A stretch of 33,669 nucleotides of DNA, taken from assembly GCA_017472565.1 (NCBI GenBank), contig JAFUPY010000057.1, positions 1 through 33,669 of the forward strand, written 5' to 3'. This document shows, in pieces, positions 15,009-22,246 of the stretch. The notes beneath the pieces are model-generated. The model did not search any database and was not told the origin of the DNA. It was given only the letters and a program-made list of their open reading frames with translations. Source of the stretch: Eubacterium sp. GTDB taxonomy: Bacteria > Bacillota > Clostridia > Lachnospirales > Lachnospiraceae. The position numbers and the translations under genes were made by a program. Position 1 is the first letter of the stretch. Each line of letters starts with the position of its first letter.

Positions 15009-16187
15009 ATGGAATACACATACCCATCTTATTATAAAAAATTTACCTGTACCGCAGACAAGTGTTCCGACACCTGCTGCGCTGGCTGGGGCATTGCCAT
15101 CGACAATAAGTCGTTGAAACGGTATAAACAGGCAGACAAGGAGCTGGGAGCCTTCGGTAATCGGTTATACAACTCCATTGACTGGGAGGATGGTTCCTTT
15201 TATCAGCATGGAAAACGATGTGCCTTTTTAAACGAGGACAATCTTTGTGACATGGTGCTGGAAGCAGGCGAGGATTATCTGTGCAAGACCTGCCGTCGTT
15301 ATCCAAGACACTATGAGGAGTTTGAAAACCTGCGAGAAGTATTGCTGTCCCTGTCTTGTCCGGAAGTAGCACAGATTCTGCTAACGTGTCAGGAAAAAGT
15401 TACATATGAGACCGTAGTGCAGGAGCGAGATCAGGTAGAAGAGTACGAGTACTTTGACTTTCTTTTATTTACCAAGCTGCAAGATGTAAGACTATTTATT
15501 CAGGAGATATTCCAGAATCGTGAGTTATCTATCGCAGAGAGAATGGCATTTGTTCTTGCTATGGTTCACGATATGCAGACCCGCATTCGAAAGCAGGAAC
15601 TGTTTGGCATCGATAACATTTTAGATAAATGTGAAAGAGAATCTGCCTGGAAACAGGTTCGTAAAAAATGGCCGTTGTATCAAAATAGGAAATCAGAACG
15701 AAGATATCTGCTGCATAGCATGTTTCTTGATTTGCAATCTTTAGAAGTGTTGAATGCAGAGTTCGTAACCTGGATGCATAAGGCGCAATGGATCTTATAT
15801 CAAGAACTCACAGAAACTGATTATGAAGCTGCAAGAAAGACTTTTGCAGAATGTGATGAGCAGATAGCGATTCAGCAGGAACAACTTTTGGTTTACTTCC
15901 TGTATAGTTATTTTTGTGGAGCCGTCTACGACGAGGATGCTTTTAGCAAGATCAAGTTGGCAATCGTACATACCCTGTTGCTCAGTGAGCTGTTTCTGGC
16001 TCGCTGGATACAGAACGGCAATCACATAGCAGGAACACCACTGACATTGGAAGAAAAAGTTGATATTGCTCATCGCTATGCAAGGGAAATCGAACATTCT
16101 GATCCAAATCTCAATAAAGTAGAAAACCTCATGAGAGAAAAAACCAAATATTCTTTGTATGATTTACTGGTAGTAATTTTAAATTAA
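15009..16187 (+). CDS. FliB-like lysine N-methylase family protein
   Basis: This 392-residue protein matches the FliB (flagellin lysine-N-methylase) family as found in Lachnospiraceae. The signature is a Cys-rich N-terminus, C14, C19, C23-C24 (KCSDTCCAGWG), then GKRCAFLNEDNLCD and LCKTCRRYPRH, which probably binds a metal cluster. The rest is helical. In Salmonella, FliB methylates lysines on flagellin; in Clostridia the substrate is mostly unproven. No flagellar gene is in this window, so the target may be another protein. The gene follows the kinase cluster after an 83-base gap with a possible promoter, and ends before a strong terminator. The start codon lacks a strong Shine-Dalgarno sequence, but family members begin with the same M-YTYPSYY pattern. 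Confidence 0.85.
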   Translation: MEYTYPSYYKKFTCTADKCSDTCCAGWGIAIDNKSLKRYKQADKELGAFGNRLYNSIDWEDGSFYQHGKRCAFLNEDNLCDMVLEAGEDYLCKTCRRYPRHYEEFENLREVLLSLSCPEVAQILLTCQEKVTYETVVQERDQVEEYEYFDFLLFTKLQDVRLFIQEIFQNRELSIAERMAFVLAMVHDMQTRIRKQELFGIDNILDKCERESAWKQVRKKWPLYQNRKSERRYLLHSMFLDLQSLEVLNAEFVTWMHKAQWILYQELTETDYEAARKTFAECDEQIAIQQEQLLVYFLYSYFCGAVYDEDAFSKIKLAIVHTLLLSELFLARWIQNGNHIAGTPLTLEEKVDIAHRYAREIEHSDPNLNKVENLMREKTKYSLYDLLVVILN

Positions 16188-16190
16188 AAA

Positions 16191-16228
16191 GAAGTTCTGT
16201 AACTTTCAGTTACAGAACTTCAATTTTT
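16191..16228 (+). terminator. Rho-independent terminator after the FliB-like gene
   Basis: The hairpin has perfect 14-bp arms (16191-16204 and 16208-16221, beginning GAAGTTCTGT) and a 3-base loop, followed by AATTTTT. It closes the FliB-like gene and, because the arms are preceded by A residues, could also work on the other strand. Confidence 0.92.
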
Positions 16229-16320
16229 ATGTGTTTCTCAAAATGAAAAAAATATGCTACATTTTAAACAGTAAAGTAGTTTGGGAACTATATTTTATTT
16301 TTTAAAAGGAGAGGTATATT

Positions 16321-17304
16321 ATGCAGACAGCAAAACAGGCGATGCTTGCCATTTTAAAAGGCGAAAAAGCAGATTTTATCCCAGAAGCATATTCCACAAT
16401 GAAGGATGTTGTTTACCCAGGGGAACGTTTTATTGACTTAAAGAACTTTGATCCATACGGAACAGGTCCAGACGCATGGGGGGTTATGTGGACAAACCAG
16501 GGTCCAAATCCAATGATCGATGGTAACACAGTAGCAAAAGACTTTAGACTTTTTGAAGATGTAGCTGACTGGAAAAAGTATGTTAAATTTCCTAAATTCA
16601 GCAAGTTTGTACTGAAAATGATCTTCAAAAACATGCAGAAAGGCATGGGTGTAAACCGCGATGAACACGTTGTTTCCTGTCTGTTACTGTCAGGTGCATT
16701 TGAACGTGTAAATCAGATGGTAGGTTTTGAAAATGCTCTCTGCGCATTCTATGAATGTCCAGACGAAATGAAAGAACTGTTAAATGCAATCGCTGATTAC
16801 AAGATTAAATGTATTGAATTAGCACATAAGACATTAAAACCAGACGTTATTCATATGCATGATGACTGGGGAACTAACGATAACATGTTCTTCTCGCCAG
16901 ATATCTGGAGAGAATTTATCAAACCAATCGAAAAACGTTACGCAGACAAAATCCATGAATTAGGTATGATTTACATGCATCATTCCTGTGGACATATTGA
17001 ACAGATTATTCCTGACTTGGTTGAAATCGGTGTGGATGCCATCAACCCAATGATGATTTCCAACGATCTTGATACACTGATGGAAAAATATGGTGATAAG
17101 ATTACATTCTGCGGTGGTATCGATAGCCAGACAATGGAAATCGAAGCAACTCCAGAAGCAGTTACGCGCGAAGTTCGCAAAGCAATGGACAAATATGCGA
17201 ACAAAGGAAGATATCTTCCATATATCATTCCTATTAATGAAGCAACCTTTGGAATGTACGTTGGTGCTGTAACAGAATACGGTCGACAGATCGAATTAAA
17301 ATAA
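16321..17304 (+). CDS. UroD-family (corrinoid methyltransferase-like) protein, copy 1
   Basis: This 327-residue protein has the TIM-barrel fold of the uroporphyrinogen decarboxylase superfamily. The catalytic N-terminal motifs of true haem-pathway UroD are absent. Instead H221-S-C223 (MHHSCGHIEQ) and C264 (FCGGID) match the His-x-Cys...Cys zinc site of MtaA/MtbA-type methylcobalamin methyltransferases, so it probably transfers methyl groups with a corrinoid partner. No corrinoid protein is in the window. It is preceded by AAAAGGAGAGG nine bases before the ATG. A close paralogue follows in tandem. Codon choice is strongly biased (many GGT, CGT, GTT), suggesting high expression. The methyl donor or acceptor cannot be told from sequence. 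Confidence 0.85.
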   Translation: MQTAKQAMLAILKGEKADFIPEAYSTMKDVVYPGERFIDLKNFDPYGTGPDAWGVMWTNQGPNPMIDGNTVAKDFRLFEDVADWKKYVKFPKFSKFVLKMIFKNMQKGMGVNRDEHVVSCLLLSGAFERVNQMVGFENALCAFYECPDEMKELLNAIADYKIKCIELAHKTLKPDVIHMHDDWGTNDNMFFSPDIWREFIKPIEKRYADKIHELGMIYMHHSCGHIEQIIPDLVEIGVDAINPMMISNDLDTLMEKYGDKITFCGGIDSQTMEIEATPEAVTREVRKAMDKYANKGRYLPYIIPINEATFGMYVGAVTEYGRQIELK

Positions 17305-17320
17305 GATATAATAGTAATAC

Positions 17321-17339
17321 ATAAAAATTTGATTTTTAT
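17321..17339 (+). other. A/T hairpin between the UroD-like paralogues
   Basis: ATAAAAAT (17321-17328) and ATTTTTAT (17332-17339) form a perfect 8-bp inverted repeat with loop TTG just before AAAGGAGAGG of the second gene. It has no G-C pair in the stem, so it is more likely an RNA-processing or spacer element than a terminator. Confidence 0.35.
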
Positions 17340-17357
17340 TTAAAGGAGAGGTATATT

Positions 17358-18344
17358 ATGCAGACAGCAAAAGAGGCTATGCTTGCCATTTTAAAAGGCG
17401 AAAAAGCAGATTTTATTCCAGAACCATATTCCGTAATCAAGGACGTTGTTTTTCCAGGAGAACGTTTTATCGACCTTGAAAACTTTGATCCATACGGAAC
17501 AGGTCCAGATGCATGGGGGGTTATGTGGACAAATCAGGGACCAAACCCAATGATCGATGGTAACACAGTAGCAAAAGACTTCCGTTTATTTGATGACGTG
17601 GAAGAATGGAAAGACCATGTGAAATTCCCACCAGTCGATTTTATGCCATTAGAACAGATCTTTGGCGGTATGTGCCATGGTATGGGTGTAAACCCTGAAG
17701 AACACGTTGTTTCTTGTCTGTTGCTTTCCGGTGCATTTGAACGAGTAAACCAGATGGTTGGTTTTGAAAACGCTCTTTGTGCATTCTATGAATGTCCAGA
17801 CGAAATGAAAGAACTGTTAAATGCAATTGCTGATTACAAGATCAAATGTATCGAACTGGCTCACAAATATTTAAAACCAGATATGATTCATATGCATGAC
17901 GACTGGGGAACCAATGATAACATGTTCTTCTCACCAGAAATCTGGAGAGAGTTTATCAAACCAATCGAAAAACGTTACGCTGATAAAATCCATGAATTAG
18001 GCATGATCTACATGCATCATTCCTGTGGTTACATCCAGCAGATCATTCCAGACCTTGTAGAAGTAGGTGTAGATGCCATCAACCCAATGATGATTTCCAA
18101 CGATATTGATGCGCTTATGGCTGAATACGGCGATAAGATCACATTCTGTGGTGGTATGGATAACCAGAAGATGGAAGCTCCAGATGCAACAGAAGAAATG
18201 ATTCGTGAAGAAATCCGCAAAGGTATTGACAAGTACATCAACAAAGGAAGATTCCTTCCATATATCATTCCGATCAAAGAGTACACATTTGGTATCTGGA
18301 TTGATGAGGTGAACAAATACGGCCGTCAGGTTGAATTGAAATAA
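17358..18344 (+). CDS. UroD-family (corrinoid methyltransferase-like) protein, copy 2
   Basis: This is a 328-residue tandem paralogue of the preceding gene. The first 81 residues differ at only seven positions, and a 56-residue block from EHVVSC to ELAHK is identical. The zinc-site residues are kept (HHSCGY; FCGGMD). The leaders are also alike (AAAGGAGAGGTATATTATG before both starts), so the duplication included the ribosome binding site. The copies diverge most at the segment after KFP (about residues 92-108) and at the C-terminus (EYTFGIWIDEVNKYG against EATFGMYVGAVTEYG), which may reflect different substrates or partner proteins. It ends before a terminator, so the pair forms its own operon. 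Confidence 0.85.
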   Translation: MQTAKEAMLAILKGEKADFIPEPYSVIKDVVFPGERFIDLENFDPYGTGPDAWGVMWTNQGPNPMIDGNTVAKDFRLFDDVEEWKDHVKFPPVDFMPLEQIFGGMCHGMGVNPEEHVVSCLLLSGAFERVNQMVGFENALCAFYECPDEMKELLNAIADYKIKCIELAHKYLKPDMIHMHDDWGTNDNMFFSPEIWREFIKPIEKRYADKIHELGMIYMHHSCGYIQQIIPDLVEVGVDAINPMMISNDIDALMAEYGDKITFCGGMDNQKMEAPDATEEMIREEIRKGIDKYINKGRFLPYIIPIKEYTFGIWIDEVNKYGRQVELK

Positions 18345-18379
18345 TGATTTTTCCTTTAAACAGAGAAAACAAGAGAGAG

Positions 18380-18413
18380 TCCCTTGGCAGCGTAAGCTGT
18401 CAGGGGATTTTTA
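18380..18413 (+). terminator. Rho-independent terminator after the UroD-like pair
   Basis: A 12-bp stem (TCCCTTGGCAGC at 18380-18391 with GCTGTCAGGGGA at 18396-18407, including two G-U pairs) and a GTAA loop are followed by TTTTT. Confidence 0.9.
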
Positions 18414-18551
18414 AGTGAACAAAAAATGAGTGTAATAAAAAATAAGATGAATACAATTCACTGTTTTAATATGAAAAAGTGACAAAAATGTAACTTCTAT
18501 TTTGTGATAAATAACGATAAGTATTTATAATAAGTACTTTTGGATAATGGG

Positions 18552-18580
18552 TTGACATTAGTTTAACAAAGCAGTAGACT
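18552..18580 (+). promoter_or_regulatory. Sigma-A promoter of the glycine riboswitch/agcS unit
   Basis: A consensus TTGACA (18552-18557) is followed after exactly 17 bases by TAGACT (18575-18580). Transcription would begin near 18587, about 20 bases before the first aptamer. Confidence 0.8.
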
Positions 18581-18609
18581 ATCAATAATTAAATAAAGAC
18601 AAGTTGAAG

Positions 18610-18799
18610 TTCGCAGGAAATTGACCACGGGTCAGACCGAAGGAGCAAAACTCTCAGGTGTCTCTCAGGAGATGAGGACTGTGAATGGATTGTAACTCTG
18701 GAGAACCTCTTATCCGCATCATCAGATGCGAAGGAAGAGTGCCGAAGGTGCAAGGCTTATCCAAACGGATTTGCTAATCTCTCAGGCCAAAGGACAGAG
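18610..18799 (+). promoter_or_regulatory. Tandem glycine riboswitch (two aptamers)
   Basis: Aptamer 1 (18610-18685) is closed by TTCGCAG/CTGTGAA and contains ACCGAAGGAGCAAA and CTCTCAGGTG. Aptamer 2 (18696-18799) is closed by CTCTG/CAGAG and contains GCCGAAGGTGCAA, AATCTCTCAGGCCAAAGGACAG and a CGCATC/GATGCG hairpin. These are the conserved parts of the glycine riboswitch, joined by a 10-base linker. A terminator hairpin at 18915-18943 sits between the aptamers and the symporter gene, so control is probably by transcription termination. Since the target is a transporter, the sign of the response (uptake repressed or export induced by glycine) is not decided by sequence alone. Confidence 0.95.
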
Positions 18800-18914
18800 A
18801 AAGTACATATCTTTTGTACATGCTGTTCGTATCAGAGAAGTTTTTTGATTCTTATTCTTTGATGCGATTTTTTATTTGTATGACAAAGGTTGTTGTATTT
18901 ACTATTGTTTCTTT

Positions 18915-18950
18915 AATCCAGATGCGTATATGCCATCTGGATTTTGTTTT
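18915..18950 (+). terminator. Terminator hairpin of the riboswitch expression platform
   Basis: AATCCAGATG (18915-18924) pairs with CATCTGGATT (18934-18943) around a 9-base loop and is followed by TTGTTTT. It lies in the leader before agcS and is the likely switch point. An alternative weaker stem (TCAGAGAA/TTCTTTGA) upstream could take part in antitermination. Confidence 0.75.
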
Positions 18951-19020
18951 AAAGGAAACGATAGAGAGTTATTCCAACTTCTTTATTTAAAATAATAAAG
19001 AAAACGAGGATGAGTAGAAA

Positions 19021-20442
19021 ATGTGGGAAACGATTAACAAGTTATTGGTTAGTATTGACGATTTTGTCTGGGGCTGGCCGCTGATGATCTTGATCATTGC
19101 AGGTGGTGTATGGCTTACCTTACGTGTCAGCGTATTGCAGGTAAGAAAACTCCCATTGGCTTTAAAATGGATGATAAAGAACGAAGAAGACGGTGTTGGT
19201 GAAGTATCTTCTTTTGGTGCGTTATGTACAGCCCTTTCTGCTACGATTGGTACCGGTAATATCGTCGGCGTTGCAACCGCTGTTTGTGCCGGTGGCCCAG
19301 GTGCACTTTTCTGGATGTTGGTAGCAGCGTTCTTTGGTATGGCTACTAAATATGCGGAAGGGTTATTGGCTGTTAAGTATCGTGTGGTTGATGAAAAAAC
19401 AGGTCATTCTCTTGGAGGTCCTTTCTATTATATTGAACGTGGTATGGGACCAAAATGGAAATGGCTGGCGAAAATTTTTGCTATTTTTGGTGTATGTGTA
19501 GGTCTGTTTGGTATTGGTACTTTTACACAGGTAAATGGTATTGTATCTGCGGTAAAGAATTTCTTTGACCCTAACATGACAATGCCTGTAACAATTCCAG
19601 GTATTGGTACCTATTCTGTAGTTGTTGTAATTGCATCTATTATTTTGGCAGTGTGTGTGGCTCTGGTAGTTATCGGTGGTATCAAACGTATCGCCAATGT
19701 ATCACAGGTCATTGTTCCATTTATGGCGATTATCTACGTTGCATTCTGTCTGATCATGATCATTGTTAATATTACAGAAATTCCAAATGCAATCGTAACA
19801 ATTGTTCACGGTGCATTTAACCCACGTGCCGTAACCGGTGGTGTGGTTGGTACCATGTTCATCGCAATGCAGAAGGGTGTTGCCCGTGGTATTTTCTCCA
19901 ACGAAGCAGGTCTTGGTTCTGCTCCAATCGCAGCAGCCGCAGCAAAAACAAAAGAGCCTGTACGTCAGGGTCTGGTATCTATGACAGGTACTTTTATCGA
20001 TACTATCGTTATCTGTACAATGACAGGTCTCTCCATCGTACTGACAGGCGCATGGCAGGTAGAAGGCTTAGAAGGTGTGGCTGTTACTACATATGCATTC
20101 CAGAACGGTCTTCCATTCCCAAGTCAGGTATCTGCCTTTGTATTAATGATTTGTCTGGTATTCTTTGCATTTACAACGATTCTTGGATGGGACTATTATT
20201 CGGAACGTTGTCTGGAATACTTAACAGGCGGCAAGACAAGAGCGGTGAAGATTTATCGTTGGATCTATATCCTTGCAGTATTTATTGGACCATACATGAC
20301 AGTATCTGCAGTGTGGACAATTGCCGATATTTTCAATGGTCTGATGGCGATTCCAAACATGATTGCCCTGTTTGCGTTAAGTGGTGTTGTAGCAAAAGAA
20401 ACAAAGAAGTTTTTTGAGAAGAAAAAGCAGCAGCAAATGTAA
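19021..20442 (+). CDS. agcS: Sodium:alanine/glycine symporter, riboswitch-controlled copy
   Basis: This is a 473-residue AgcS/DagA-family (APC superfamily) transporter with about eleven hydrophobic helices. Family hallmarks include SATIGTGNIVGVATAV, GGPGALFWMLVAAFFGM-TKYAEG, GGPFYYIERGMG and FSNEAGLGSAPIAAAAAKT. Members move alanine or glycine with Na+. The tandem glycine riboswitch upstream points to glycine as the relevant substrate. The start follows GAGGATGAG. Codon use is highly biased towards GGT/CGT/GTT-type codons. Closely related to the next gene; the two N-termini (WGWPLMILI-AGG-WLT) align without gaps. Confidence 0.95.
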   Translation: MWETINKLLVSIDDFVWGWPLMILIIAGGVWLTLRVSVLQVRKLPLALKWMIKNEEDGVGEVSSFGALCTALSATIGTGNIVGVATAVCAGGPGALFWMLVAAFFGMATKYAEGLLAVKYRVVDEKTGHSLGGPFYYIERGMGPKWKWLAKIFAIFGVCVGLFGIGTFTQVNGIVSAVKNFFDPNMTMPVTIPGIGTYSVVVVIASIILAVCVALVVIGGIKRIANVSQVIVPFMAIIYVAFCLIMIIVNITEIPNAIVTIVHGAFNPRAVTGGVVGTMFIAMQKGVARGIFSNEAGLGSAPIAAAAAKTKEPVRQGLVSMTGTFIDTIVICTMTGLSIVLTGAWQVEGLEGVAVTTYAFQNGLPFPSQVSAFVLMICLVFFAFTTILGWDYYSERCLEYLTGGKTRAVKIYRWIYILAVFIGPYMTVSAVWTIADIFNGLMAIPNMIALFALSGVVAKETKKFFEKKKQQQM

Positions 20443-20487
20443 GAGATTTGGTATTGAAAATGTAAAGTAAAAAGGTATGAATCTATT

Positions 20488-20538
20488 TCCCGCAGGAGCG
20501 TAACGATGTAAGCATTGAAGCGTTTCTGCGGGATTTTA
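20488..20538 (+). terminator. Terminator after the first agcS
   Basis: TCCCGCAG (20488-20495) pairs with CTGCGGGA (20526-20533), with a further imperfect pairing inward, followed by TTTTAAT. It separates the two symporter genes. Confidence 0.8.
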
Positions 20539-20570
20539 ATTGTGCGCAATCATAAATAATGCCAAATTGC

Positions 20571-20599
20571 TTGACTTTATTTAAGATACGTAATAAACT
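20571..20599 (+). promoter_or_regulatory. Promoter of the second agcS
   Basis: TTGACT (20571-20576) and TAAACT (20594-20599) are separated by 17 bases and lie 60 bases before the ATG. No glycine aptamer is present in this leader, so the second symporter escapes direct riboswitch control. Confidence 0.6.
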
Positions 20600-20659
20600 T
20601 TAGTTTATTAAAGCAATAGAGATGTAGAGTTGTAAAATAAAAAAGAAAGAGGTATTGAT

Positions 20660-22075
20660 ATGTTCCTTGAGATTCTGAACAAAATCGATGGTATTGTCTG
20701 GGGTTGGCCCCTGATGATTCTTATCCTTGCCGGCGGTGCATGGCTGACCATTCGTGGTGGTTTGCTGCAGGTAAGAAAGCTTCCATTAGCTTTAAAATGG
20801 ATGATTAAAAATGAAGATGGCGGTGAAGGTGAAGTATCTTCCTTCGGGGCTCTGTGTACAGCACTTTCTGCCACGATCGGTACCGGTAACATCGTAGGTG
20901 TTGCGACAGCGGTATGTTTAGGTGGTCCAGGTGCTTTATTCTGGATGTTAGTTGCAGCATTCCTTGGTATGATGACAAAGTTTTCAGAAGGTTTACTGGC
21001 AGTTAAATATCGTGTTATCGATAAAGATGGTCACGCCCTTGGTGGTCCTTTCTATTACATTGAACGTGGTATGGGACCAAGATGGAAATGGCTGGCAAAA
21101 TTGTTTGCAATTTTTGGTGTTTTAGCTGGTTTACTTGGAATTGGTACGATTACACAGGTAAATGGTATTGTTTCTGCAGTTAAGAACTTCTTTGATCCTA
21201 ACAATGCGTACTTGGTTAGTATCCCAGGTATCGGTGATTACTCAATCGTAGTCATTATTGCAGCTGTTGTTGTTGCTGTATTAGTTGCCATCGTATTGAT
21301 TGGTGGTATCAAACGTATTTCCGGCGTTTCCACAATTGTCGTACCATTTATGGCAATCCTTTATATTGTATTCTGTCTGATTATTATCATTGGCAATATT
21401 CAGGCTGTTCCAGCAGCAGTTGTTACTGTTGTACATGGTGCTTTCAATCCTAGTGCTGTAACAGGTGGTGTGGTTGGTACTATGTTTGTGGCAATGCAGA
21501 AAGGTGTTGCTCGTGGTATCTTTTCCAACGAAGCAGGTCTTGGTTCTGCACCGATCGCAGCAGCTGCAGCCCAGACAAAGGATCCGGTTCGACAGGGTCT
21601 GGTATCCATGACAGGTACATTTATTGACACAATTATCATCTGTACCATGACAGGTCTGTCCATTGTATTAACAGGCGCATGGCAGGTGGAAGGCTTAGAA
21701 GGTGTTGCAGTTACTACATATGCATTCCAGCAGGGACTTCCATTCCCACCACAGGTTGCATCTTTTGTACTGATGATCTGTCTGGCGTTCTTCGCATTCA
21801 CAACGATCCTTGGTTGGGACTATTACTCTGAACGTTGTCTGGAATACTTAACTGGCGGCAAGACAGTTGCTAACAAGGTTTACCGATGGCTCTATATCAT
21901 CGTAGTATTTATTGGACCATTCCTGACAGTATCTGCAGTATGGACAATTGCCGATATCTTCAACGGCCTGATGGCAATCCCTAACATGATCGCACTGTTC
22001 GCGTTAAGTGGTGTTGTTGCAAGAGAAGTTAAGAAATTCTACAAGAGAAAGAAAGTAGATGTAGTGGAAGACTAA
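20660..22075 (+). CDS. agcS: Sodium:alanine/glycine symporter, second copy
   Basis: This is a 471-residue paralogue of the preceding symporter with the same hallmarks (SATIGTGNIVGVATAV, FSNEAGLGSAPIAAAAAQT) and about eleven membrane helices. Differences concentrate in the loop after KNFFDPN and at the C-terminal basic tail. GAAAGAGG lies before the ATG. It has its own promoter and ends in an unusual structured terminator (22091-22187). The two may have different affinity or direction, or respond to different conditions, since only the first is preceded by a glycine riboswitch. Confidence 0.95.
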   Translation: MFLEILNKIDGIVWGWPLMILILAGGAWLTIRGGLLQVRKLPLALKWMIKNEDGGEGEVSSFGALCTALSATIGTGNIVGVATAVCLGGPGALFWMLVAAFLGMMTKFSEGLLAVKYRVIDKDGHALGGPFYYIERGMGPRWKWLAKLFAIFGVLAGLLGIGTITQVNGIVSAVKNFFDPNNAYLVSIPGIGDYSIVVIIAAVVVAVLVAIVLIGGIKRISGVSTIVVPFMAILYIVFCLIIIIGNIQAVPAAVVTVVHGAFNPSAVTGGVVGTMFVAMQKGVARGIFSNEAGLGSAPIAAAAAQTKDPVRQGLVSMTGTFIDTIIICTMTGLSIVLTGAWQVEGLEGVAVTTYAFQQGLPFPPQVASFVLMICLAFFAFTTILGWDYYSERCLEYLTGGKTVANKVYRWLYIIVVFIGPFLTVSAVWTIADIFNGLMAIPNMIALFALSGVVAREVKKFYKRKKVDVVED

Positions 22076-22090
22076 AATTGTATAGAGATT

Positions 22091-22187
22091 AGAGAGTTCC
22101 TTCGCAGGAAAAAAATTGGCTCTTACAAACCTTAGGACGGTTTGCGCGAGGCAATTTTCTTCCTGCTACGGGGATTCTCTTTTTTTA
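22091..22187 (+). ncRNA. Structured 3' terminator RNA with conserved 41-base core, copy 1
   Basis: The outer helix AGAGAGTTCC/GGGATTCTCT (22091-22100, 22171-22180), a GCAGGAA/TTCCTGC helix, then the core at 22115-22155, followed by a T run. The core is ATTGGCTC / TTA / CAAACC - loop TTAGGAC - GGTTTG / CGC / GAGGCAAT, so a G-G mismatch sits inside the lower stem and a 3x3 internal loop separates the two stems. The core is 38 of 41 bases identical to that at 31470-31510, while the outer helices are unrelated. It serves as the terminator of the second agcS. I cannot assign it to a known RNA family from memory. Confidence 0.75.
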
Positions 22188-22246
22188 TATTCTGATTTAT
22201 GGTATTCTAATTGTGTATGTAAATTTTTAGCGAAAGGGTAACCGAT

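Noticed and set aside
14926-15117. A 63-residue open frame overlapping the start of the FliB-like gene
   Set aside because: It lacks a ribosome binding site and mostly overlaps a recognised gene in another frame; it is a shadow.
16321-18344. Haem-pathway uroporphyrinogen decarboxylase (hemE)
   Set aside because: The N-terminal substrate-binding motifs of HemE are missing and a His-x-Cys...Cys metal site is present, which fits methyltransferase relatives better.
18511-18521. ATAACGATAAG identical to the palindrome region at 3825-3835
   Set aside because: It is a single half-site without palindromic partner, upstream of an unrelated promoter in AT-rich DNA; judged a coincidence.
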